Made by a program: the position numbers and the translations under genes. This document shows, piece by piece, positions 46,601-58,600 of a stretch of DNA of 64,000 bases; position 1 is the first letter of the stretch; each line of letters begins with the position of its first letter. The stretch lies in the NCBI GenBank assembly GCA_949126835.1, contig OX421494.1, positions 21,268,196-21,332,195 of the forward strand, in the 5' to 3' direction. The stretch is from Anisus vortex (lineage: Eukaryota > Mollusca > Gastropoda > Planorbidae). The notes beneath the pieces were generated by a model. The model saw only the letters and a program-made list of their open reading frames with translations, was not told the DNA's origin and ran no database searches.

Positions 46601-49600
46601 TGAGTAGATGATTTCCACTGAATAGCGAATGCAATTATTTGGGCATCCATAAATACATTCGAAATACATGCCGAATTCAAGTACAAACTGAGTGTTAGTG
46701 GTAACTTTTGGAATTTCGCTATTAAATGTTCAGCTTATTCTCTTGAGAACCTACCCTTTACCCCCCCCCCCCTCTTCCCCCCCCCCCCTTCCCGCCCATA
46801 TTTTCCATTATGCACTTACAATAACAGTAGTTTGTCCTGATTGTGTAATAAAATGTTTGACATTTTTAAACTAAAAATTTTTTTTACATATTATTTATGT
46901 TGTGGGGGGCATTTTGTTTTATAGCTTAATGTATTTATATTATCATTTCATTATGAAAATATTTCAAGAACCTAGCATGATAAGTATAATTCCTGATGTA
47001 ATTTTTATACTTGACATTTAATTACCTCAGTTTCTTTTTTCTTTCTACTAGAGCTTGGATTATGAAGTCTCAGACAACCAAATTTATCAAAATGAAGAGA
47101 AAGAAAAAAGTTCCAAGCGTTGGGTGCGTACATTTTATTATATTTTTCGAGGGAAATGTATTTATAGGTCTGGATATTTTTTTTATATATGCCTGTTTTA
47201 AAAGTTGAGCCGAGGTTACAATTAACATTGTCTTTTATTTTCACGGTTTTATTCTTATTCCAGAAACTCTACTGGAGGGGTGGGAGGCGCTGGATCATTT
47301 GTTTCCTTATTGGTGTCTTCACTGGCCTCACAGCTGGGCTGATTGACTTTGGTGTGGAGAAAATCTCAAGTATCAAATACGAGTGCGTAAAGCAATGTAT
47401 CCTCTAAAAATTTTGGCTTATTTTGTTTTCTTCTTGTACAGCTTTGATAAGATAAGATTACTTTATTGATCCAAATAAATGTAAATTTAACTTGATTACA
47501 TAAATTCCGTCTTTCTGCATACCGGTACTTAAAAACAATATTAAAGAAACATTTGTACTCAAGCACAATAGACATTCGCACACACTATCATACCATTTAT
47601 CATACAAGAAAAAGTATCATTTAGGAGTCAGCTATTGTATTTCCTGGCTGACTGACGATTCTTTTAAAAGATTCTCACTGATAGTGTAACAAAAGAGTTC
47701 CTAAATCTCTCTGTTCTTGCGTTTATTGAAAGAAGCCGACCTTGTCGACTAGATATGATGTAACTACCATAATGACCTTACAGGTGAAAGTTTTTGAATG
47801 AAATGATTTTTCCAGTTTTCTTTAACTCATATTTAGTGGTTGATAGATGTGTTCTGGAAAACTGTATGTATCTACCGCAAATTGTTTGGTTCTTGTTTAA
47901 CATGGCCTTAGTCATGGTCGGCTCTTTACTCACAACATATCTTGAGGTAAGTTTTCATTTTAGCTATTAAACTTATTGCTTTTAAAAATAATTGCAACAA
48001 CGGATGTTAAACAATACTTGGAAATTTCAATTGAAGGACAAAAAGTGATAATCATTTAAAAAGCTTTTAAAATCGGATTTCTACAAGCAATATTTGTTTT
48101 TGGAAAAAAATACATTTACTTTCTTTATTGTAACAAAATAAACTTGTTTTCTTGTGTGTGGATATCAATTACTTTGAGAATACAGATTTTTAAGTATCTT
48201 TTCTCCCATATAATTTATATTGTAAACGTTTTTTAACCATACAAAAATGTCAATATTTAGAAGTGCAAAACTATCTTTATGTACAAATGAAAAATTTTAA
48301 AAATTGATAGAAATATCAACTGAGAAAAAAGAAACTATTATTTTTGGGTGTTAAAATTTCTATTTTTTTAGCCTGTGTCTGCTGGGAGCGGTATACCGCA
48401 GATCAAGTGCTATCTAAACGGTGTGATTGTGCCACATGTTGTTCGGTTTAAAACACTTATCATCAAGGTCATCGGTGTCATGTCTGCTGTTGCTGGTGGC
48501 CTTGCAGTAGGAAAGGTAATGTGCAGCCTTTTAAAATTAACAGGATTTGAAAGGCTAACTCTTTTTTTGTTTCTTCAGCCAATGAAATAAAGTTAATTAG
48601 AATCTCTATTTAAATCAGGTAGTTATAGATAGCACTAGACTAGACTGTTTGTGGGAATTAGTCATAAATGTAAATAAAACAAAAATCCTCACAACTTAAA
48701 TTATCTTAGACTTAGATGGCAGGCCTGAGTCAGTTCACAAGTGGTTTTTTTTTTGGTTAAAGAGCTCTTTTGATCTAAGTGATAACCAATTAACTTTTTA
48801 TTGGGGATAGGGGTTGGACTATATATAATATAACAATATATAACAATACCTTCTACTTTAACTGTCATAACAGCATTGAAAAAATAAAGCAATCTTCCCC
48901 CACCCCCTTTTTTTTTGGACAAGAAGAAATCAAAATGAACACACATTACTAAGTGCAGCTTTTCAAAAATATATATATCTTTTATCTAATAGGAAGGTCC
49001 CATGATTCACTCTGGTGCAGTTATTGCTGCAGGAATATCACAAGGTAGAACAACCTCCATGGGCTGGGATTTTAAGGCAAGTATACTTCTTAGTGTTTTA
49101 TTCCATAACTATAACAGTCAGTCTTTCCCTCTCCACTTTCTCAAACTTTGTTTTTAAAGAAATCCCAAAGTCCAGCCGCGTGTTTCAAAGATCAAATTGT
49201 ACCCACAGAGACATCTGATTGTCTCATGCACACACAAAAAAAGTTATAAGGCAACTAATGTTAGCAGTTCTAGTTATTGTGTTTGTGATCTCTATCTTAG
49301 ACTTTAATTGATTTTATTTCAAAATACATTAGAAAACTATTCCTTCTCAAAGCTTCAACCACAATTATTTCCTTATTTGAACTAGAATAGGGCTGTCACA
49401 ACATTATATGTCAGGAATTTGAGCCAACAAGATGGGTCACACATTCTAAAAATGTATTTACATTATTAATACAATGAATTAAAAAATCTACAGTTGTAAT
49501 CTCTGTGGGGGGGGGGGGGGGGGGGGGGACGTCACAAAACTGCTTGGCAGATTGTGGTGTGGCCCATGGGCTATCTGTTGCATATCCCTGATCTTGAATA

Positions 49601-52600
49601 ACTGCATTCCAGTTTTATGATATCAAAGAAAAACATTAGCTGAGTTAAAACTTATATTTCTGAAATCTTTGTGTGTGTCTGTTTATGTCACAGTAAACAA
49701 TGGAAATGCTGGTTTTGTGTGTGTCTGATTATGTCACAGTAAACAATGGAAATGCTGTTGATTTGAATGATGGCCTGTCTGTTTTATTTTAATATAGTTC
49801 AGACCAAGAGCTACAAATTTGAAATAGGTCCCTACGATTTGTCAAAAATATAATTTAGCACCCAAAAAAAACAAAAAAAACAACCCAGACCCTTTTGATC
49901 TTCATTTGATAATTTCTTAATTTGGTTGTTTCTCATCAGATCTTTCATGAGTTCAGAAGTGATACGGAGAAGCGTGACTTTGTGTCAGCCGGTGCAGCAG
50001 CTGGTGTTTCTGCAGCTTTTGGTGCGCCCGTTGGGGGAGTACTGTTTAGTTTGGAAGAGGGAGCCTCCTTCTGGAACCAGTCGCTCGTATGGAGGATTGT
50101 AAGGATACTGAATTTTAAAAACGAATTGTTTGCTATTGGTAAAAGGCAAATACCGTATATACTCGCGTATAAGTCGCACCCTTAGTTAAAGATTTTTTTC
50201 TTATATGTTGTCATTGACCCGCACATAAGTTGCACCCTGACTTCCCGGGTTACACTGCCTTTTAATATCTCATATTGTATTCCTTTTAAACACAAAAGTT
50301 ACTAAATATTCACCCTAATTTGGAAACTTTTCTTAAAAAATGGTTTTAATCGTGCATAAGGCAAACAAAATCAAATAAAGGCTGGGCTTCATTTTTTTTA
50401 AACAACCGATCAATAGGCCTACAGACATTAGTCAGATGGGAAAGTAAGGTATTTGTTTCTTCATCTAAGTCCCTTTCCCTACTCAAGTTCCTATCCCTAT
50501 AGTAACACTACACACAAAAAAGTCTTTGAAGTACGTCATTAAAATCAATGTCGCCTAGACTGGAGACTGGGAGGCGCCGGCATTTATGATGCACTATACA
50601 CGTGTCATAATTACCACTAATGGTTTGTAATGATTTCAAGTGTGTCAGCGCGACCGACAAATAATAAGCAGTGTATTTTCTCAACTTTTACATGCAACTA
50701 ATGAAAAATAAAACACACTATTGACGTTTCACGCGTCCATCTGCCGATCGTAGTTTTGGAAACATTGCCTAGACCTGGCGCGGATTTATGGGAATGCTCA
50801 ACACTGCCTTATTAGTAGGATATAGCCTATAAGCCTAGACCTTAAGTACTAAATGAAACGCATCTTAAGCTTATTGGCCTACCTTCATTATAGGCCTAGA
50901 CATGCTTTCACACATTTACGATTCTTTCCATACTGTAATTTGCGTTCAATAAGCCTATTAAAAAATGCCGCCTTTTAACTTACGCTACGTTTCGTCAATA
51001 CAAAATCGATCCAAAAGTTGAAAAGAAAGGCGGGGGGGGGGGGGGGGGGCGGGTCTAAAAAAACTAAAATATTTCAATGTAAATTGTATGCCTACGCATA
51101 TCCTAATAATTCTATTTAACTCCAATCACATATACGGGTTATGTTGGAAACTCTATGACAGAGAAGTGATGTTTTTCGAACTTTTCAAAAACAGTGTTGG
51201 GTGTATAAGTCGCACCCCTACTTTTTGTCAAAATTTTCGGAAAAAAAAAGTGCGACTTATACGCGAGTATATACAGTATCTTCTGTATAGAAGGAACGAC
51301 TAATACATATAAGATAAGAAGATTACCTTAATTCAACAGTGGTTAAAAATTTTTTTTTTATATTGCAGAATATAAAATTGATATGTATTTTTTCATTATG
51401 TATTTTTTTTCTTTCTTGGGTTTATAGTTTTTTGCCTCCATTATATCAACAATGACATTGAATATTGTCCAAGGCTTTATCAAAAATCATCCATGGGATT
51501 TTTCCTATGCTGGGCTTATAAACTTCGGCACATTTGATGTAAGTTGTTTTTGTTTTCTAAGTTTCCTTTTCTTTTTGTTAGCTGGCTATAACAAATTAAA
51601 TTCTTTTTTCAAGAGTTTTAATTATTTTTTTGTTTTGTTTACAAACAAATTTGCTGAGCAATTGTTATTTATTTTATTAAAAATAAAAGAATAACTTTAT
51701 GAATATGCAAAGAAAATGAAAGCTTATAATGGTTGAAATATACATTTAAATTTTGTATCCTATAAATTAGGGTGTGGCAACCTTTTGCTAACAGTGTGCC
51801 AAACTAGGATTTCTAAATCATTCAGCGTGCCGACAGCGTAAAAGTGAACCCGTATTATTACATTTTTAAACAATTATTTTTATAGGAAAATGAATTTAAC
51901 TCCGTACCAAGACCAAATCCAAACAAATCGTTAAAAAGTTTTATATTTAATACAAAATTAACGTGTTTGTGATTATCCTCCTTTTTGTTAGCATTTATAT
52001 CTAATACAATATTTTATTACTAAACTTTCACTATTATGGTCAATTCATAATCATTTGTTAATCAAGATAAGGATCTCACTTGAAATGAGATCCTTTAATG
52101 TATTTCAGATTCACAATTATTATGTATAAAAGGCTATTGTTAAGTGTAATATATACACATTAATCATACAAACTGGGTAGTTAATGTTTAAAAATATACA
52201 TATAAATACTTTATTCCTATAATATTTATATAATTTTCAAATATTTTTTACAGTTTGATAATTTCAAAGCTATAAATTGTAAGCCATTTATTCTTTTATA
52301 AATGAAAAAAAAAGAAACATATTAGAAATATTAACTCAAATGAAACAGGTTAATTATCTCCCTTTAATTAAAAAACGTTTCCACATTTGATTCAATTGTA
52401 ATGCCAAAAAAGTGATGTCTTGTAATATAACAAATATTACTGACTAACTATTATTTCTATAAATAAATCCAACATTATGGTATCATTAGAAGATTTAATT
52501 ATTAGAAGATTAAAATAATTTACGTCAAACAGTTATAAATAAACATTTCCTGCATTAATTGCTTGTCCTTTGAAGGAGTTTATCTTTTAAACATTAATAA

Positions 52601-55600
52601 TTACAGAAATTCTTTGTATTACTGCGGTGAACACTGTCAAAGTTTAAAAAAAATATTTTATGTCCGCTCTGGTCATTTTGGTCAAAGGACAATAATAAAA
52701 AGACAACTTTTGTTTCACGTTGAAATTGCCAGGACCAAACTTTTATCATTTGCCTTAGCAAAATTTAAAAAAAGGATGCTCTGAGATTATTTATTATGAC
52801 GTCATCAAACTTTACGCAGGAAAAGCTGGCTGGTTTTTTTTTAATGGCGTCATCTAACTTTGTGTTTAAAGGGACAAAATCCATTTGTGTTAAATTTATT
52901 TTGTAGCAGGCAATGTTTCATGTTTTAATTTGTTTGTAGCAGGCAATGTTTAAATTGTTTAATTACCAGAAAATTCTTTATCACCGCTTAAGACTTCTGA
53001 TTCTTATACTTATGTATCAAAGAAGAGAAAATAAAAACAATGCACATGTTTACAAGGAAATAAATAAGAAAATAAAAATGAAGTGCAATAAAGCAAAAGA
53101 AGACTGGTTGAACGAGAAAGACACTATGATATTATGATATAGATTTAAAAAATGTGCATAAAATAAAAGAGAACTAATAGGTGAAATATCCCTGAGTGAT
53201 GCAGTATGTCTAAGAGATAAAAGTGGAACATTAATTATGGAGAAAGAACAAAGAAGCATTGAAAGATATGAAGGCATGGAAGGAACCCGGTCCAAATGGA
53301 GTAAAAAGTGAAATGATTGAGGCCTTGGGTTTTTTTTGGCTTACGAACACTCTGACCAAAATTTTGAATAAAACAACAAACATACGAGAAGATATTCAAA
53401 ATCTATTTTTATAGCACTGCGGAAAAAGACAAGAGCAACTGAATGTGAAGGTCACCCTACCATAAGTTTAATGAGTCATACTACATATATTTTGCTAAGA
53501 ATAATAAAGAACAGAATCAGGTCAAAGATTAAATCAGAAATAGCTGAAGAGCAATTGGGTTTCATGGGAAGAAAAGGTACAATTCATGCAATTTTTGCAT
53601 CACATACAATCATAGAGAGAGCTATGGAAGTCAACAAAGATCTGTATTTTTGCTTTATTGACTACACAAAAGCCTTTGACAGAGTGAGATATGTTGAAAT
53701 CATTGAAAAGTTTTAAAAAATTTGAACATAGATACAAAAGATTTATGGGTTATAAAAAACATGTATTGCAAATAAGCAATAAGCAAATAGCAGCATTGAG
53801 ATTGGATAATAACTTTACCAAATTTCAGAAGATTAAAAGAGGAGTACGTCAAGGATGGGTTCTTTCACTGAACTTGTTTTCATTGTGTAGTGAGTTAATT
53901 ATGCGTTCAATAAAAGACCTTCCCGGCATTAAAATAGACGGACACAACATAAAACAATCTGAGGTATGCAGATAATACTGTGGCAGATAATGAGGGTGAC
54001 TGGCAAAGATTGTCAGACCTGGTAGTAAGAGAAAGTGAAAATAAGGGCTTGGATCTAAATTAAAAAAAACTGAAACTATGGTTATATCAAAGAAGGCTAC
54101 CAACCCTGTATGTAAAGTAAACATAAAAAACAATGAATTAAAGCAGGTAGATGAATTCAAATACTTATTATATTTGATGGGCGCTGCAAAACTGAAATCA
54201 AGGCTAGAATCTCTCAAGCCAAAAGTGCCTTCATGAAAATTAAAAATATATTAAGAAACAAATCATTAGAGATTGATAGAGACAAGGAAAAAAAAAGTAA
54301 TAAAGTGCTACATAGAACCAATTTTATTATATGGCTGTGTGGCATGGACAATGAACAAAAAAAGGACTGCATATTTCATAAGTGCAGAGATGTGGCTTTA
54401 TAGAAGAATGCAACAAGTGGCATGGAAAGAGAAAATGTCTAATGTGGAGGTGCTCAAAATGTCAAATGCTAACAGAGAAGTAATTGTAAAGATCATGAGG
54501 AGAAAATCAACGTCAGTAGGCCACATAATTAGAAAGGAAAACATAGAAAACATCAAAACATTATAATAACTGGAAAGCTGGAGGGAAGGAGCTGCAGAGG
54601 AAGACAGAGAAGGAAAATACTTGATGATCTAATGAAATGGCATAGCAGGGCAAAAACAACAGAAATGCAAGAGTTTGTCCGAAGAAATGATACTTGGAAA
54701 GACATGATCGCCTATGCCTTCCGGCACGGCACCTTATGATAACAGTGAAGACTACTGCATGGATATTGTACTTGAAAATTAATTGTAACCAGTTTGGAGA
54801 ACTGGGCATCTGTGCAAGTAAGCAGTAAAAAACACCTCTTGGAGGTCTCTCGCGTGCCATTGAAAATCGCTCTGTGTGCAAGGTTTGGCACGCGGTTGCC
54901 GACCTCTGCCATAATCTACCAAAAGTATGCTTTAATGTTGACTTAGGTTGATTGATTTTTGTTTTTTTGTCAGTTATACATGAAGAAGTATTCTCATTTA
55001 CATCATCTTATATCTTTTAACAGAGTGTGAATTACAAGTTCTTTGAGCTATTCATTGTCATATGTATGGGAGCCATAGGTAATCTATGCTTTTTTTAATA
55101 TATGCTAGTTTAAAGGGTGGCAGCTCTGGGTATTCTTAAATTTTACTTATTAGTTATTTTGAAAAATTAAAGGGGTAATATTATAATCATATCATATCAT
55201 TTATATATATATATATAGATCTCAAAAGGTGTATGTTTGTACAGCTTAATCTTCTTTAATACTGGACAGAATGACGTGAAATTTGCTACAAATACTGTTT
55301 GTGTTACTGTGGTGAACACTGTCAAGGTTTTACATTTTTTTAAATGACCACAGTGGTCATTTTGGTAAAAAAACGAGAATAAAAAGACAACTCAGGTTTC
55401 ACTTTGAAAATGCCGGTCCAACTTTTTATAATTTTTAGAAAAAAGGATGAGCTGAGATTATTTTTTTGACGTCATCAAAGTTTGGAATTTAATAAACTTT
55501 GTGAATGAAGGGAAAAAATTTCATTCATGTGTAAATTGCCTGCGACTTAAATTAACTTTGTAGCGGGCAAGGTTTAAATTGTCGTATATATTCTTTTTAG

Positions 55601-58600
55601 CAGGCAATCTCTTTATAACTATATGGGTAGTTACAGTGTATTTAAAGATTACTTTTAGCCGGTTCAGAGAACCGGGCACATATCTGCTAGTAAAATATAA
55701 TTTCTAATGCATTTCTTTAAAGGCAAATATTTTCTAAATGTATACAATATCATTTTTTGTTTGTTTTCTTTACAGGTGGCTTACTAGGAGCATTGTTCAA
55801 TCAGTTAAATTTAAAGCTGACCATTTTTAGAATGAAGTAAGAAATTGTCTGTTGATTGTTCGTGGGTTCTTGTAATTATTGATACCCTTTTCAAACACTA
55901 TTGTCTAAAACTTTTAATCCTAAAGCAAGGCGCCCTGAAACATATGCCGGCTTCACATCATTTCAAAGCCTTTTAAATAAATGTTATTTTGTATCTAGAT
56001 GATCCACCAATGGTGATGGGAACCACATAGTGGCCTTTCTTACGTAAACATAATCAATTACTTATTGTTGCATTATGGACAGATATTCTTTTTTTTTTAT
56101 ATAGATTGTTACCCAGGAACCTGCTTGCTGTACTTAATGAATAAGCAAATGGGTTCCTGGCAGACTATTCATTGTTGTTGGCTTCCTTTTGTCTCGTGAG
56201 ACGATGGAGTTTACTGTGCACTTGGGGAGTGTGCACTCCTGGCCTTGCAGCTTCTAATGTTGTTAAGAAAATCCTGTGCGTTAGTGTCAGACTGTTGCAT
56301 TTTCGGCACAAGAAGGTAGCATCAGTCTTTGCCTGGTCTTCCCTTTCCCTCCTTCTGATTTGCTCCTCATCGGTGAGCTGTTGCAGTTTGCGTTCACTGA
56401 ATTCCAGCCCAGAGCTGAACAGGTGTCTTGAGCTGGACCTGTCTCGAGCAATTTTCTCCTAGATATTTGTGTCTTATGTCTAAGGCTTTAAGGTCCCTCT
56501 TGCAGGTATCCTTGAAGCGGAAGCCTGCAGTCCTCTTTTCTGTAGCTAGTTCTGAGTAGAGGATGTCTTTGGGAGTCTGCCGTCATCCATATTATATACA
56601 TGTCCTAGCCAACTGAGCAAATGTTGGCGGAGAAGAGTAATCATGTTCGGCATTTCGGCTTGCTGACTATTCATTTACTATAAATATCTGTCCAGTAATA
56701 TGTGACAATGTGTAATTGATCAGGTACCACATGTCAAGGTATAGTGATAAATGACTTTTAATAAGAGTACATTTCAAACTATTTTAAACATAGTTCATGC
56801 TGCTCACCCGCATGTCCAACGCTGACTGCACAGAAACATCTTTTAACAGACTTAAGACACTACTTTCGATATGGGTCACATTTATTGTCTTAGTGAAAAT
56901 AAAACAAAAGCACAATGACTCACAGCACTAGTTGGCAAGGTTCCATGTAATTAGATTCAAGGAACCGCTTGTTTATTTACAGCATAGGTTCTCAACCTTT
57001 TTCGGCTCATCGCCCCCTTTAAAAAAAATTTCCGCTCACCGCCCTCCACCCTCAACTTTTTTTTAGCCCCCCCCCCCCTTTCCGCCCATCTGAACTTTAG
57101 TTTCCTCAATTTTTTTAGCCGACTAGACTTTTTTAGTGATTAATTATCTTTAAAAAACTGAAAAGGAAACATATTGTAAGAATTAATAGATCAAAAAAGT
57201 GCCTTAACAAAAGCTTTAAATATTTATTACAAAACAGAACTTGTTCGGCATCACTATTGAATCAAATGTGGAAACATTTTTTAGTTAAAGGGAGATAATT
57301 AGCCCGTTTTATTTGAGCTAATAGATGTCTATTTCTGTTGTTTTTTTCTTTTTTAAAAAATAAATAGCTTACAATTTATAACTTTGAAATGATCGAACTG
57401 TAAAAAGTATTTGAAAATTATATAAATATTATATGACTAAAGAATTTATATGTATATTTTCAAGCTTTACAATAACTACCCAGTTTGTATGATTACTACT
57501 TATCTATTCCGCTTAACAATAGTTCCAAATACACTTAAATAGGTTAAAATACATTAAGGATATCTCGGTTAAACTGAGATCAAATATCATTAATATTAGC
57601 AAATGTTAGGCGACTGTGATCGGTCAGCAGGGTTGACAGTCCGGTGAACCAACCACAGGACCAGCCGGTCGCACACTATATTCGCCAAATACTGACCCCT
57701 ACTTCATCGAAAAGTCACTGCGATTCCTATTTCTTTTTAATATATAATAATATGTAGGCATACTGTTGGGGGATATCAGATATTTAGCAGCACTTGCGTT
57801 TACATCACATTTCATCCTCCAAAAACTAATCGATTCAAATAGCTGAGGTGTTAAAATATATCAGGTACGTTTGAAACGTAACGTTTGTACCGCCCACTTG
57901 CCCTTCACCGCCCCCCCCAATCGCCCCCGGGAATGTCAGCGTCCCCCTAAAGCTTTTCACCGCCCCCCCGGGGGGCGATATTGCCCCCGTTGAGAAGCTA
58001 TGATTTACAGCATTCAGTTGTAAAATATCTACAATTTTAGACATCGCTGTTTTACTTTTATATTAAGTTGGTAAAACTATACTATTTTTTTCTGTCTTGT
58101 GTTTTTCATAAAGTTTTGTGTTTTTTCAAATAGCGCTATATCTTTTGAAGTAATCAAATAAACTTTTTTGTAGACTTACTAGCCTTGAGAACTGTAGCCG
58201 TGTTCTTGCATAAAAATTAAGCGCTATGTATGTTTTTGTTGCTTGGTGTTATAAAATGCGCTTTGACCTTACAATATATTTGTTGGCAGCGCAATATAAA
58301 AAAAATCTTACTATTATTATTATTATTAAAATATCTAAACAAAAAGTTTAAAGCTAGTAGTCCTTGTCTTGTAGCTTGTACCTATTTTCAGATACGTCCA
58401 GAGGAAGTGGCAAAAGGTTTTGGAGGCAATGATGGTGGCCATGTACACTGCAGCCTTTGCTTATATTCTGATATTTAACAAAAATGATTGTAAGCCAATA
58501 GAGAATGATACAGAATCCACCTTGGTGCAGGTAATTATTTATGGTTTACATTTACAGTGTGTGTTTGACATTCTGTGGAGAAACACACATTAAAAAGCAC

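Larger units (their letters stand above)
51768..54908. mobile_element. hAT-like element carrying nested Helitron-like and LINE insertions
   Basis: The left end TAGGGTGTGGCAACC and inverted right end CAGAGGTCGGCAACC, both followed by GTGCCAAAC, are hAT-like. Flanks CTATAAAT and CCATAATC are at best a decayed 8-bp duplication. The part at 52040-52420 is homologous, in inverse orientation, to 57230-57600 of the intact 56983-58002 element. In CLCN7 intron 9. Confidence 0.55.

Noticed and set aside
47387..47396. Alternative CLCN7 exon 4 end at 47386 (GTAAAG donor)
   Set aside because: Does not match the phase of exon 5 starting at 47837; ending at 47396 restores one frame and aligns with ClC-7.
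49507..49528. Long G run (also 51032-51049, 32943-32958) as G-quadruplex switches
   Set aside because: Plain homopolymers in repeats and introns, with nothing tying them to a function and length likely unreliable in assembly.
53471..53716. Telomerase or domesticated RT gene
   Set aside because: Frames break repeatedly, the ADD motif is altered and the C-terminus is that of an ordinary LINE.
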